Shown here in pieces: positions 33,240-42,055 of a DNA stretch of 64,000 bases (position 1 is its first letter; each line of letters begins with the position of its first letter). The stretch spans positions 1 through 64,000 of the forward strand of contig JBBDRN010000028.1 in the NCBI GenBank assembly GCA_040905445.1, given 5' to 3'. Both the position numbers and the translations under genes were made by a program. Origin of the DNA: SKPT01 sp040905445 (GTDB taxonomy: Bacteria; Planctomycetota; Phycisphaerae; Phycisphaerales; Phycisphaeraceae). Under the pieces are notes generated by a model. The model had not been told where the DNA came from. It ran no database searches and saw nothing but the letters and a program-made list of their open reading frames with translations.

Positions 33240-33326
33240 TGGCCCACACCCTTTCACCGCCGCCGCCATTGTGCGACAATGGTCCCCGCCGCCGATGTCG
33301 CGCCTCGTTTGCGGAGCCTCTGCCCC

Positions 33327-34223
33327 ATGACCCAGCCTTGCCAGCTATCGATCCTCCTCGTCGCCGCTGTCGTCGGCCTCGGGTCGGCTGCGCATGCCGA
33401 CGCCCCGACGCCCGGCGATGACGCCGACGCCCGCGCCGTCGCCGACGGCCTCGGCCCGGCTGTCGAGTCACCCGACGCGACGGAGCTCTCCGAAACGCGG
33501 GGCGACACGATCCTGGACAACCTCGCCAGCGACGACTACCAGGTCCGCCAGCGCCAGACGCGCGCCCTGCTTGCCGACGACGAACTCGACCTGCCCGCGA
33601 TCGTTCGGCTGTACATGGTCGCCGAGCGGCCCGAGCAGCGCCACCGCCTGCGCGACGTCCTGCGCCACCACGTCCTGCGCCGGCAGCGCGACGCCCAGCG
33701 CCCCGGCGGCGGCGGAGCGCTGGGCATCTCCCACCGCGGCGTGCCCGCGGCGCAGAGCGGCGAGCTCGGCGTGCCCATCGTCGAAGTCCTCGCCACCATG
33801 TCCGGCATGCCTGCCCACGCCGTCCTCGAACCCGGCGATCAGATCATTGGCTTCGATGGCCGCGCGCTCGATGACGCCGTCGACCGTGAAAACGAATGGG
33901 CCCTGCAGCAGGCCAACGTCGCGCGCCCGCAGGTGCGCGTCGCCGCCCAGCTTGGCGGCCACAACGTCGCGATGCAGCTCAGCGAGCTGATCAAGAGCCA
34001 CGCCCCGGGCAGCGAGGTCGAGCTGACGATCCTCCGCGGCAGCGAGGAGCGGCGCGTCCGCGTCCGTCTCACCGGCGCCGAGGCGCTGGGCACCATGTAC
34101 CGTCCGCAGGGCGGACGCCTCCAGCCGCGCTACGCCGAGTTGTGGCAGCCGGTGCGCGACCGCCTCGACGCCCTCGTCCCGCCGATCCAGCGGTTGAAGC
34201 TCGACGTCGACGCCGGCGAGTAA
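33327..34223 (+). CDS. Secreted PDZ-domain protein
   Basis: A 298-residue protein with a signal peptide (LSILLVAAVVGLGSAAHADA) and an Asp-rich mature start. Residues about 75-125 form a helical region (DYQVRQRQTRALLADDEL, then LYMVAERPEQRHRLRDVLRH). Residues about 150-260 form a PDZ domain with the ligand-binding groove GELGVPIVEVLATMSGMPAH and AVLEPGDQIIGFDGRALDD, and the closing SEVELTILRGSEERRVRVRL. No protease domain is present, so it is probably an adaptor in the envelope. Its last 155 bp overlap the 3' end of the convergent PEP-CTERM gene. The ATG at 33327 precedes the leader directly. Confidence 0.85.
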   Translation: MTQPCQLSILLVAAVVGLGSAAHADAPTPGDDADARAVADGLGPAVESPDATELSETRGDTILDNLASDDYQVRQRQTRALLADDELDLPAIVRLYMVAERPEQRHRLRDVLRHHVLRRQRDAQRPGGGGALGISHRGVPAAQSGELGVPIVEVLATMSGMPAHAVLEPGDQIIGFDGRALDDAVDRENEWALQQANVARPQVRVAAQLGGHNVAMQLSELIKSHAPGSEVELTILRGSEERRVRVRLTGAEALGTMYRPQGGRLQPRYAELWQPVRDRLDALVPPIQRLKLDVDAGE

Positions 34224-36741
34224 GCGATCGCCCCGGCCGTGACACCAAGGCCCGACCTCGCCGCCCGCGCCTCAGCAGCACGCCTCCCAGTCCCGCCAGC
34301 AGCGCCGCACCCCCCGGCTCCGGCACGCTCAACGCTCCGCCCCCGCCACCATCGCCACCCCCGCCACCGCCCCCAGCAACCAGCAGTCCGACGAATGGCG
34401 CGACGTCAAGGGCATCGATCGCTTCGTCGCGGTTGACATCGCCCACGACATCCGGCTCGATGCCGTACTGCGTCGCATACGCCTGCGGGTTCGTCAGCGC
34501 CAGCACGAACGGGGCGACGTCGACGGCATCGAGGACGCCATCGCTGTTCATGTCGCCAAACAGGCCGGGCGTGACGGTTACGTGCTGCGCGCCATACGCC
34601 ACGGTGAGGAACAGATCATCGCGCTCCGGCGCCATCACGTCATCAAACGTGCCCGTCACGGCGTCCGCGGCCAGCACGTTTACCGGTTGCCAGAGCATGC
34701 CGGACCCGCCGCCCACGACATCGACCGCGAGTTGGCCGGCCAGCGACGCCGTACCCGTGACCGCCAGTTGCCCATGGCCAGCCTCCGTGATCGCGACATC
34801 GAGGACGCCGTCGGCCGACTGCTCGTACTCGCCGTCGAGGCTCAACGTGCCGGGCGTCGGCGGGTCGTCTTCCCCGCGCGGGATGCCGGGCGCGACGCGT
34901 CCGCTGTTCACGAGCATGGCGGCGTTGATCGCGCCGGCCCCCGACGCGGTACCGTCCGCCCAGACGTGCAGCGTGTCGCCAGCGAGCGCGTCGAGGGCCT
35001 GCTCATCGCCGAGCGAGCCGACGGCCGCGGCCCCGCCGGTGGTGACGTTGAGCACACCCTGATCCCAGACATGCAGCCGCGGCCCGGCGTGGAGGCGAGC
35101 GTCGTCCTCGACGTTGACGGTGCCGGGCCCGCCGGGGCTGGTCGCGCCGCCGATGCCGAGCTCTTCCTCATGAATCCAGACGGAGCCGGCGTCGCGCACG
35201 GTCACGTTGCCGGCCGCGCCAAGACTGACGTACGAGACGCGCGCCTCCACGCGTCCACCGTCTTCGATCAGCAGATCGCCGGTGCCTTGATGGCGGCCGA
35301 CGTAGAGGCTGCCGCCGCCGGGATGACTGGTCTGATCATCATCAACGACCCAGGTGGAGCCGGCGCCGCGCACCACCGCTTGGCCGTGGGATCCGGCCGT
35401 GAGCCCCATCACGGCGATGCCGCTGCGCAGCTCGCCGCCGGCCTCGACCACGAGCTCGCCGGCGCCGTCGAGCTGGTCGCCCCATCCGGAGCCGATCTGA
35501 AGCTCGCGCATGGCCATGCTGGAGCTCGGGTCGCGGATCGTCAGCTTGCCGCCGTCCCCGCCGAGGCGCCAGTAACTGCCGCTGAGGAACTGCGTCACAA
35601 CCGCGCCGTCTTCAACCGCGACCGAGCCGCTGCCGCCGCGGTAGGCGACATCCGCGTATTCGGCGAATCCAACGTGGTGGTGTCCGCCCGCTTCCCACGA
35701 CGTGCCCTCGCCGCGGACGACAATGCTGCCTTCGGACCCGACGTCGCCGCCGATGCTGATGGAGTCATCGGTGAAATGCGCGTACGTCCTGAGTGTCGCG
35801 CCGGCCTCGGCGACGACGCTCCCGTGGCCCCTCAGGCCGATCGGGGCACCCTCAAGGCGAAGGTGTGACGGGTTGCCGTCGTCATCAGTGCCGCGCACCG
35901 TCAGCTCGCCGTACGAGCCGGCATCGCGTGCGACGAGGTGCGCGCTGGCGTATCCGCCGTGCTCCACGGTGACGCTGCCGCTGCCGGCGGCGCCCACGGT
36001 CAGGTGTGATACGTTGAGGCCGCCGATGGGATCCCCGAAGGGGTCGGAGGCGTCCCAGCCGCTGTTGCGGACGACGACGGTCCCGTTGCCCGTCGCGGTG
36101 GTGCCGAGGCTCACCTCCCCCCCGGAATTGTCGCCGACCTGCGCGAGGTCATCGATGCTCAACGTACCGGTGCCCGCGTAGCCCACGTGCAGCAGGTTGC
36201 CGCCCATGCCCAGCCGCGTGCCTTCGCCGCTCGCGACGATCGTGCCGACGGAGCCGGCCGCGTCACCGACGCGCGACGCGCCGCCGGTGAACGTGTTCAG
36301 CCGCAACTCCTGGCCGTTGGTCAGGCGCAGCGTGGCGTCATCACCGACATCGCGCGCCACCGTGAGCGTTGGCTCCCCCTCTCCGCCGGACGCCCAGTAA
36401 ATCGTCCCCGGCGAGCCGAAGGTCACGTCGCCCGCGAGCACGCGCGTCGCGGCCTCGGTCACGGCGTGCGCGTCGAAATCAACCGCATAGGTCGCATCCA
36501 GATCGAATACCACCAACTCAGCACCGTAGGGCGGATACTCGTCCTGATCCCAGTTCGCCGCGTCCTGGTACAGCCCGCCGTCCGGGTTGATCCATCGATA
36601 CAGGTGCTCGTCCGCCGTCGCCGGGCCCGCCAGCGTCGCGATGGCCAGCGCCGCCGCGAGCGTGCCGCTCACCCTTCGCCTGACGTTCGACCGCCTCCGC
36701 CACGGTTGCGCGTGGCCGTCGCTGCTTCGCTGCTGTGCCAT
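34069..36741 (-). CDS. Secreted T5SS/PEP-CTERM-associated repeat protein with dockerin-like region
   Basis: An 890-residue surface protein. A basic start and signal peptide (GTLAAALAIATLAGPATADE) are followed by about 600 residues of beta-rich repeats of the PEP-CTERM/autotransporter-associated type (HVGYAGTGTLSIDDLAQVGD, GSVTVEHGGYASAHLV, YVGRHQGTGDLLIEDGG). Then come dockerin-type calcium motifs (GDMNSDGVLDAVDVAPFVLA, then GDVNRDEAIDALDVAPFVGL), a Gly-rich stretch and a sorting tail VPEPGGAALLAGLGGVLLRR. Unusually the reading continues about 60 Arg-rich residues past the normal tail and overlaps the convergent PDZ gene by 155 bp; a lost stop or frameshift is likely. The ATG at 36741 gives a proper leader. 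Confidence 0.88.
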   Translation of the reverse strand: MAQQRSSDGHAQPWRRRSNVRRRVSGTLAAALAIATLAGPATADEHLYRWINPDGGLYQDAANWDQDEYPPYGAELVVFDLDATYAVDFDAHAVTEAATRVLAGDVTFGSPGTIYWASGGEGEPTLTVARDVGDDATLRLTNGQELRLNTFTGGASRVGDAAGSVGTIVASGEGTRLGMGGNLLHVGYAGTGTLSIDDLAQVGDNSGGEVSLGTTATGNGTVVVRNSGWDASDPFGDPIGGLNVSHLTVGAAGSGSVTVEHGGYASAHLVARDAGSYGELTVRGTDDDGNPSHLRLEGAPIGLRGHGSVVAEAGATLRTYAHFTDDSISIGGDVGSEGSIVVRGEGTSWEAGGHHHVGFAEYADVAYRGGSGSVAVEDGAVVTQFLSGSYWRLGGDGGKLTIRDPSSSMAMRELQIGSGWGDQLDGAGELVVEAGGELRSGIAVMGLTAGSHGQAVVRGAGSTWVVDDDQTSHPGGGSLYVGRHQGTGDLLIEDGGRVEARVSYVSLGAAGNVTVRDAGSVWIHEEELGIGGATSPGGPGTVNVEDDARLHAGPRLHVWDQGVLNVTTGGAAAVGSLGDEQALDALAGDTLHVWADGTASGAGAINAAMLVNSGRVAPGIPRGEDDPPTPGTLSLDGEYEQSADGVLDVAITEAGHGQLAVTGTASLAGQLAVDVVGGGSGMLWQPVNVLAADAVTGTFDDVMAPERDDLFLTVAYGAQHVTVTPGLFGDMNSDGVLDAVDVAPFVLALTNPQAYATQYGIEPDVVGDVNRDEAIDALDVAPFVGLLVAGGGGGGGDGGGGGALSVPEPGGAALLAGLGGVLLRRGRRGRALVSRPGRSLTRRRRRRASTAGSAGRGRRGGRAPAATTRRSAAGGVRPADGTWCPAPRRR

Positions 36742-36862
36742 GTTGCCCCTCAGATCGACACGGATGGTGATGTCGCGTCCGCGGCCCACCCGGTGCCGAC
36801 CGCGGCGCAACGCCAGTATGACCGCCGCCGGCCGCTGCGCCCAGCAAAAAACCGGGCCGTGG

Positions 36863-36889
36863 AGCCCACGGATTGCAATCGGTGGGCTT
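36863..36889. repeat. Dispersed hairpin repeat, family A (copy 3 of 4)
   Basis: AGCCCACGGAT-TGCA-ATCGGTGGGCTT, one mismatch in the stem. It lies between the start of the large PEP-CTERM gene and the stop of the TPR-like gene upstream on the minus strand. Confidence 0.75.
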
Positions 36890-36916
36890 TCACCGACCGC
36901 GCCGCGAGGCCGCGTC

Positions 36917-37675
36917 TCACCGCGCCATCGCCCGGGCGGCGTCGCCCAGCCGCTGGTGCAGGATCTCGTGGTCCGTCGCCACCGCGAGCATCGCCTCGAG
37001 CTGCTCGATGCGCTCGACGTCGCCTTCGTCGGCCGTCACGTGCTGGATCGCCGCGTCGCCGAGCGCCTCGGCGGCGTCCAGGAACCAGTCCGCCGGCGTC
37101 CGGCCCGGCTCCGTGTCACCGCCCGCGGTCACGTCGCCGTCGTCCTCCGCGCCGGGCTCCGGCCGCTCACCGGGCGCCAGCCAGATGTCGCGCCAGTCTA
37201 CCGGCGGCGCCGCCACCACGCAGCTCACCGATGGGCCGCGGAAGGAGGTGATGCGATAATGGTCGTCGTCGATGGGGTTGTCGGCGAGCAGCAGCTCGAT
37301 GTGCCGCCGCTCGTGCCGGGCCTCGGCATCGAGCTGGCGGGCGTCGGCCGCGGTGTGCGGGTACGTCAGCAGCAGGCAGCCGGCCTGGAGCGACGAGAGC
37401 CACTTGTCCGCCGACTGTCGTCGGCTCGTACCCAGCCGGATCGCCCCGTCGGCGGCGATGAGCCGCCTCTGCCGCCTCGCCTCCTGGAGCGGCATCAGGA
37501 TGCGGGCGTAGTAGGGCCAGTCCGCCGCCTCACGGGCCCGCGCCAGCGCCTGCATGCACAGGTCCTCGCATGTCAGGTAGTCCATCCGCGTCAGCGCGTG
37601 GCTGGCGCGGTCCATGAGGTGATCGAGACTGGCCGTATCCACGCGCGGATTGTAGCCATCTGGCGCGCCCATCAT
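36917..37675 (-). CDS. Hypothetical protein with a TPR-like N-terminal half
   Basis: A 252-residue protein without signal peptide. Residues 15-75 are paired helices resembling TPR units (LDHLMDRASHALTRMDYLTC, then EDLCMQALARAREAADWPYY, ARILMPLQEARRQRRL). The middle is mixed alpha/beta (AGCLLLTYPHTAADARQLDA, then IDDDHYRITSFRGPSVSC) and the C-terminus is a helix. It is a recurring planctomycete-type hypothetical to my memory, without a known role. The ATG at 37675 (or the next one at 37672) is preferred because the family-A hairpin lies just upstream and the longer reading is Pro-rich noise. Confidence 0.7.
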   Translation of the reverse strand: MMGAPDGYNPRVDTASLDHLMDRASHALTRMDYLTCEDLCMQALARAREAADWPYYARILMPLQEARRQRRLIAADGAIRLGTSRRQSADKWLSSLQAGCLLLTYPHTAADARQLDAEARHERRHIELLLADNPIDDDHYRITSFRGPSVSCVVAAPPVDWRDIWLAPGERPEPGAEDDGDVTAGGDTEPGRTPADWFLDAAEALGDAAIQHVTADEGDVERIEQLEAMLAVATDHEILHQRLGDAARAMAR

Positions 37676-37680
37676 GCAGG

Positions 37681-37707
37681 AAGCCCACGGATTGCATCCG
37701 TGGGCTT
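37681..37707. repeat. Dispersed hairpin repeat, family A (copy 4 of 4)
   Basis: Nearly perfect hairpin AAGCCCACGGAT-TGC-ATCCGTGGGCTT, the best-conserved copy. It lies 5 bp upstream of the TPR-like gene and 33 bp downstream of the dockerin-protein stop. Confidence 0.8.
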
Positions 37708-37740
37708 CAGAAGTTGCGTCGGGTTGGGTGGGGGCGACGA

Positions 37741-38286
37741 TCAGGCGGTGTCGGGGCGGCGGCGGCGCAGGCCGCGGGCCACACCCAGCGTCCCCAGCAG
37801 GGCCAGCCCCGCCCATCCGGCACCAGGCAGGGGAGCGACGTTGGGCTGCTGGCCATCCGAGTTGGACGGCGGCAGCGAGGTCCAGCTTCCACCCGACGAG
37901 CCGCTGGTGAGCATCTGGACGAACGGGGAGACGTCGCTGGCGTCGAAGGCGCCATCGAGGTTGATGTCGCCGACCAGGTCCGGCCCGATGCCGAACAGGT
38001 TGGCGTACTCAGCGGGATTGGTCAGGGCGAGGACGAAGTGTGAGACGTCGATGGCGTCGACGGCACCGTCGTGGTTCATGTCGCCGATGAGGCCGTCCGT
38101 CGGCGGCGTGCTGAAGCTGCCGGGGTCGAACGTCGTTTCGCCGGAGGTGGCGAACAGGCTCTCGGACTGAACCTGACCCCCGCCGGGGTCCGGATCCGTC
38201 ACGGAGCCCGCGAAGGCCGAGCCGGCAGCGAGGAGAACCCCGACCGATGTCACGGCAATTGTGCGGATAAGACGATGACTCTGCAC
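37741..38286 (-). CDS. Secreted dockerin-type protein with a C-terminal sorting tail
   Basis: A 181-residue exported protein with GTG start. GAGGGAAG in front of the GTG at 38286 and the leader LIRTIAVTSVGVLLAAGSAF decide the start. The body has two dockerin-like calcium motifs (GDMNHDGAVDAIDVSHFVLA with LTNPAEY, then GDINLDGAFDASDVSPFVQM). The tail APLPGAGWAGLALLGTLGVA followed by RGLRRRR is a variant of the PEP-CTERM/LPxAG-type sorting signal. It shares its dockerin signature with the large protein at 34069-36741, so both may dock to the same surface partner (inference). Confidence 0.85.
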   Translation of the reverse strand: MQSHRLIRTIAVTSVGVLLAAGSAFAGSVTDPDPGGGQVQSESLFATSGETTFDPGSFSTPPTDGLIGDMNHDGAVDAIDVSHFVLALTNPAEYANLFGIGPDLVGDINLDGAFDASDVSPFVQMLTSGSSGGSWTSLPPSNSDGQQPNVAPLPGAGWAGLALLGTLGVARGLRRRRPDTA

Positions 38287-38522
38287 GCTTTCTTCCCTCT
38301 CTGTCGGATCCGACCGACAGCGTCCCTTCCTGCATCCACACCCGTCGCGGGCCCGGGGTGGCATTTCATTGATCATTATGCCACGAGCGGGCGTGCACGT
38401 CAAGGGTTCTGATGGGCAGTTTGGAGAAACTTGTGAGTCCACCCGCGGCGGCGCCGTTGTGACGGCGATTCTCGCAAATGTGGTGGTGTCAGCAGCTTGT
38501 GGCGGGTGTCGCGTCGCGGGCG

Positions 38523-39404
38523 TCAGGCGCCCACGATTTCGCCGCCGTTAACGTGGAGAATTTGGCCGGTGACGTACGAGCTGTCAACGCTGGCAAGGTA
38601 GACAAACGCGGGGGCCACCTCCGCCGGCTCGCCCGCCCGCCCCAGTGGTACGTTGGTCCCGAAGCCCTCGACCTTCTCGCGCCCGAACGAGGCCGGGATC
38701 AGCGGCGTCCAGATCGGCCCCGGCGCCACCGCATTCACGCGGATGCCCTGCCCCGCCAGGTGCTGCGCCAGCGACCGCGTGAACGCCACGATGGCCCCCT
38801 TGGTGGCCGAGTAGTCGATCAGGTCGCTGCTGCCGCGGTAGGCGGTGACCGAGGTCGTGTTGATGATCGTCGCCCCGTCGTGCTTGCGCAGCGCCGGCAG
38901 GGCCGTCTGCGTCAGGAAGAACATCCCGAAGACGTTGGTCTCGAACGTGCGGCGGAGCTGCTGCTGGCTGATGTTCTCGAACGCGTCCTGGCTGTGCTGC
39001 TCGGCGGCGTTGTTCACGAGGATGTCCAGCCGCCCGAACCGGTCGATGCACTGCTCGACGGCGTGCTGGCAGAAGGTCGGGTCGCCCACGTCGCCGGCGG
39101 CGAGCAGGCAGTCGACGCCCTCGTCGGTGATCTGGTCGCGGGCGTCGCGGGCGTCGTCGCTCTCCTCGAGATAGACGATGGCCACGTCGGCGCCCTCGCG
39201 GGCGAAATGGACGGCGACGGCGCGGCCGATGCCGCTGTCGCCGCCGGTGATCACGGCCGTCTTGCCCTGCAGCTTGCCGCTGCCGCGGTAGCTGTCGCGG
39301 ATGATCAGCGGCTTGGGGCGCATGGCCCCGCGCCGGCCGGGCTGGTGCTCCTGGGTCTGGGGCGGCTGGCCGGGCTTCCCGCCCGGGCGGACGTCGTCAT
39401 TCAT
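38523..39404 (-). CDS. Short-chain dehydrogenase/reductase (general stress type)
   Basis: A 293-residue Rossmann-fold oxidoreductase. The N-terminal 45 residues (ending RPKPLIIRDSYRGSGKLQGK) are typical of the general stress protein 39 (YdaD-like) subgroup. The cofactor motif is ITGGDSGIGRAVAV, the structural motif VNNAAEQ, the catalytic Ser lies in NTTSVTAYRGSSDLIDYSAT, and the Tyr and Lys in YSATKGA. The C-terminus YVTGQILHVNGG is canonical. The likely cofactor is NAD(P); the substrate is unknown. It is divergent from a second SDR gene at 39636-40418. Confidence 0.93.
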   Translation of the reverse strand: MNDDVRPGGKPGQPPQTQEHQPGRRGAMRPKPLIIRDSYRGSGKLQGKTAVITGGDSGIGRAVAVHFAREGADVAIVYLEESDDARDARDQITDEGVDCLLAAGDVGDPTFCQHAVEQCIDRFGRLDILVNNAAEQHSQDAFENISQQQLRRTFETNVFGMFFLTQTALPALRKHDGATIINTTSVTAYRGSSDLIDYSATKGAIVAFTRSLAQHLAGQGIRVNAVAPGPIWTPLIPASFGREKVEGFGTNVPLGRAGEPAEVAPAFVYLASVDSSYVTGQILHVNGGEIVGA

Positions 39405-39635
39405 GGCCGATGCTCCGGTTGCGCGTCGTGGTCGTGCGATCGTAGCGCGGGCGGGAGGCCGTCGAGGCGGTTGGCGGCGCAACGCCCGGATTTACCGGCC
39501 CGCCCCGACACGGGAATCGTCCTCTCGCCGATGTCGCCGGCGCGTGTGCGGCGGCTACCGTCGATCGGTAGCCGCAACGCCCATGCCACGCGCCGCCATC
39601 GCGGGGCTTGATCAACGGCCACGGGAGTATTCAGG

Positions 39636-40418
39636 ATGATTCGTCAAACCGACGCGCAGACAGGCAGCCGACCCACCGACTGGAAGCATGAGCCGACGTC
39701 CATTGCGGGCAAGAGCGTGCTGGTGACCGGGGGGACGACGGGCATCGGACGGGCGACGGTGCGCCTGCTGACGTCGCAGGGGGCGCGGGTGATGACGTTC
39801 GGCCGACATGACGAGCCGCTGGAGGACATGCTGCGCGACACCGAGGGCCTCGGCGAGGTCCATGCCGTACAGGCGGACCAGTCCCAGGAATCGGAGCTGC
39901 GCCGGGTGTTTGATGAAGCACGGCGGCAGCATGGCGAGCTGGACGTGCTGATCGCCAACGCGGCGCTGCCTGCGGGGAGCGTGACCGACAGCGACGTCGG
40001 CGACATCAGGCAGGTCATCGAGACGAACCTGCTGGGGTACCTGGTCGCATCGCGTCTGGCGATCGAGTCGATGCGCGAGCGCGGCCGGGGCCAGGTCGTG
40101 CTGGTCGGGTCGCTGAGCTCGAAGGTGCGGGAGGCCGGGGCGGATGTTTACGTGGCGACCAAGGCGGGCATTGCAGGCTTCGCCGAATCGCTGCGCAAGC
40201 AGGTCAACGAGCAGGGCATTCGGGTGAGCCTGGTTGAGCCGGGCGAGGTGGGCAGCGACTTTGCAGGCAAGGAGCCGCGGCAGCAGCGCGAGGAGATCAG
40301 CGAGCAGCGCTCGCTCACGGCGGAGGACATTGCCGAGGCGGTGCTGTATTGCGTCACGCAGCCGGCGAGGTGCGACATCACGGAGCTGCACATTCGACCG
40401 CATCGGCAGACGATCTGA
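39636..40418 (+). CDS. Short-chain dehydrogenase/reductase
   Basis: A 260-residue SDR. Cofactor motif VTGGTTGIGRATV, TFGRHDE at the NADP-selecting loop, structural IANAALP, catalytic Ser in LVGSLSSKVREAGAD and Tyr/Lys in VYVATKAG. VEPGEVGSDF is the usual post-catalytic segment. The sequence ends ITELHIRPHRQTI, as in classical SDRs lacking a long tail. The short pre-motif (DWKHEPTSIAGK) differs from the neighbouring SDR. The two divergent genes share a 231-bp gap and may be co-regulated. Confidence 0.93.
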   Translation: MIRQTDAQTGSRPTDWKHEPTSIAGKSVLVTGGTTGIGRATVRLLTSQGARVMTFGRHDEPLEDMLRDTEGLGEVHAVQADQSQESELRRVFDEARRQHGELDVLIANAALPAGSVTDSDVGDIRQVIETNLLGYLVASRLAIESMRERGRGQVVLVGSLSSKVREAGADVYVATKAGIAGFAESLRKQVNEQGIRVSLVEPGEVGSDFAGKEPRQQREEISEQRSLTAEDIAEAVLYCVTQPARCDITELHIRPHRQTI

Positions 40419-40452
40419 TCCTGCGCGTCCGATCCTGCGCGATGGTGGAGCG

Positions 40453-40869
40453 TCACGCTTCGATGTCGAGCGTCGATGTCGGCTCGGTGTCGGCGTAGGC
40501 GGTGGATGGCGGGGCGGCGGGCGTCGGCGGCGCGAGATCGGCAGGCAGCGCGACGTGGGCGAGCGCCACCCGGGCTGTGTCGCGCGGCCACGGTGCCTGC
40601 AACGCGTCGCGGCGCTGCCTCCGGGCGAGGTTGTCGTCGCGCGGCCGGCGCTGGGCGGCGTCGATGAGTTCGCCGTCGATGTAGAGGCGGGTCTCGTGCT
40701 CTGCGTCGTCCTTTTCGAGGCCGCGCAGGCGGGTCTTGAAGCTGTCGCGCAACCGCTCGGCGGCGCGCTGCCGTTCCTGGGCCCGCTTGGCCTGCTGCCG
40801 GGCGAGCTGCTGAGCCTGATGGGCGGTCTGGACGATGCCCGCGGCGGGTCCGGTGCCTTGCACGCTCAT
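40453..40869 (-). CDS. Hypothetical coiled-coil protein
   Basis: A 138-residue protein. Residues 10-55 are a helix rich in Gln, Arg and Ala (VQTAHQAQQLARQQAKRAQE, then RQRAAERLRDSFKTRLR); the centre holds HETRLYIDGELIDAAQRRPR and the tail is Pro/Ala-rich. No signal peptide and no recognised family. It lies tail to tail with the SDR gene on the plus strand and stands alone. An AT-rich stretch (TTATAAAATCATTAAG, 40951-40966) upstream could hold its promoter. Confidence 0.6.
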   Translation of the reverse strand: MSVQGTGPAAGIVQTAHQAQQLARQQAKRAQERQRAAERLRDSFKTRLRGLEKDDAEHETRLYIDGELIDAAQRRPRDDNLARRQRRDALQAPWPRDTARVALAHVALPADLAPPTPAAPPSTAYADTEPTSTLDIEA

Positions 40870-41039
40870 GATCGACCCCTTGCCATGCCTCCTGCTTGTT
40901 GGATATATCGGCTGCAGACGATTCCCGCTTGAATCGCCGGAGGGAGTAGGCCTTATAAAATCATTAAGTGACGGATATTAGCGAGGGGCCGGAGGTCAGG
41001 GGAGTCGAGGAGGCGGATGGGGTGGGCGCGTTGACTCCT

Positions 41040-42023
41040 TCACCCCTCCGGCCGCGCGCTGGTCGTTGCCGCCGGCAGGTGCAGCAGTTCACCCCCGGCG
41101 GTGCGCAGGATCAGCCCCGCGTGCGGGTCCAGGTCCACCACCTGCCCGCGCACCGGCCGCCCGCCGCTCCAGAGCTCGACGTGCCGATGCAGCATCCCGC
41201 ACCGGTAGCGCCACTGTTCGAGCAGCTCGTCGAGCGGTCGGCGGTGCAGCGCGTCGTCGAGCGCCCGATCGACCGCCGCGAGCACGGCCAGGCGGTCGGG
41301 CTCTACACCCTCCATCGCCAGGCTCGTGACGCGCGGCGCGAGCTCGGGCGGCAGATCGCCGGGCGCGAGCCCGACGTTGACGCCCACGCCGATGATCGCG
41401 AAGCGCTCGCCGGCGCGGCGCTGCGCCGTCTCGACGAGGATGCCCGCGAGCTTGCGCTCGCCGACGCACACGTCATTGGGCCACTTGAGGCTCACCACGG
41501 CCCGGCCGGCGAGCAGCGTCGCCATCGCGTCGGCGACGCAGACGGCGGCGGCGAACGTGAGGCGCTCGACTGCCGAGGCGTCGTCCGGCGCGATCGTGCG
41601 TACGCGAGAGAAGGTCACGCCGGTGCCGGGCGGGGCAAGCCACGACCGGCCCAGCCGGCCGCGTCCGGCGGTCTGCTCGTCGGCCACCGCGAGGGCGCCA
41701 TCGGCGTCGCGGCCGCGGGCGACCGCCAGCTCGCGGGCGGCCTCCTGCGTGCTCGCCGTCTGCCGATAGACCGCGACGTGCCGCTCGCCCGGCGGTCGGC
41801 CGGCGGCGGGGATCGCTTCGAGGTAGTCGCGCCACGCTGTGATGCCCGTCTGCACGAGGCGCACACCATGCGGGTGCTCGTCCAAGCGGCAGCCGGCGCG
41901 GCGCAGCCGCTCCAGTTCGCGCTGCGCCGTCCGTTCGTCGAGCGTCAGCGCGTGGGCGATCGCCGGCAGCGGGGTCGGCTCGCGCCGATCCAGCAGCAGC
42001 TCGAGCAGACGCACGTCGATCAC
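41040..42023 (-). CDS. birA: Biotin-[acetyl-CoA-carboxylase] ligase
   Basis: A 327-residue biotin protein ligase that attaches biotin to the carboxyl carrier protein. An N-terminal winged helix (LLELLLDRREPTPLPAIAHA, then LDERTAQRELERLRRAGCRL) suggests a BirA that is also a repressor. The biotinyl-AMP loop is AGRGRLGRSW, and LKWPNDVCVGERKLAGILVE is the ligase core, with IIGVGVNVG following. The C-terminal SH3-like part includes RGQVVDLDPHAGLILRTAGG. GTG at 42023 is taken as start; GTGs at 42044 and 42014 are alternatives and no good ribosome site decides. It follows nadC by 32 bp in the ASCH-nadC-birA operon. Confidence 0.93.
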   Translation of the reverse strand: MIDVRLLELLLDRREPTPLPAIAHALTLDERTAQRELERLRRAGCRLDEHPHGVRLVQTGITAWRDYLEAIPAAGRPPGERHVAVYRQTASTQEAARELAVARGRDADGALAVADEQTAGRGRLGRSWLAPPGTGVTFSRVRTIAPDDASAVERLTFAAAVCVADAMATLLAGRAVVSLKWPNDVCVGERKLAGILVETAQRRAGERFAIIGVGVNVGLAPGDLPPELAPRVTSLAMEGVEPDRLAVLAAVDRALDDALHRRPLDELLEQWRYRCGMLHRHVELWSGGRPVRGQVVDLDPHAGLILRTAGGELLHLPAATTSARPEG

Positions 42024-42055
42024 CGGGCTTTGCAAGTTGCACACTTCCGCGTTGG

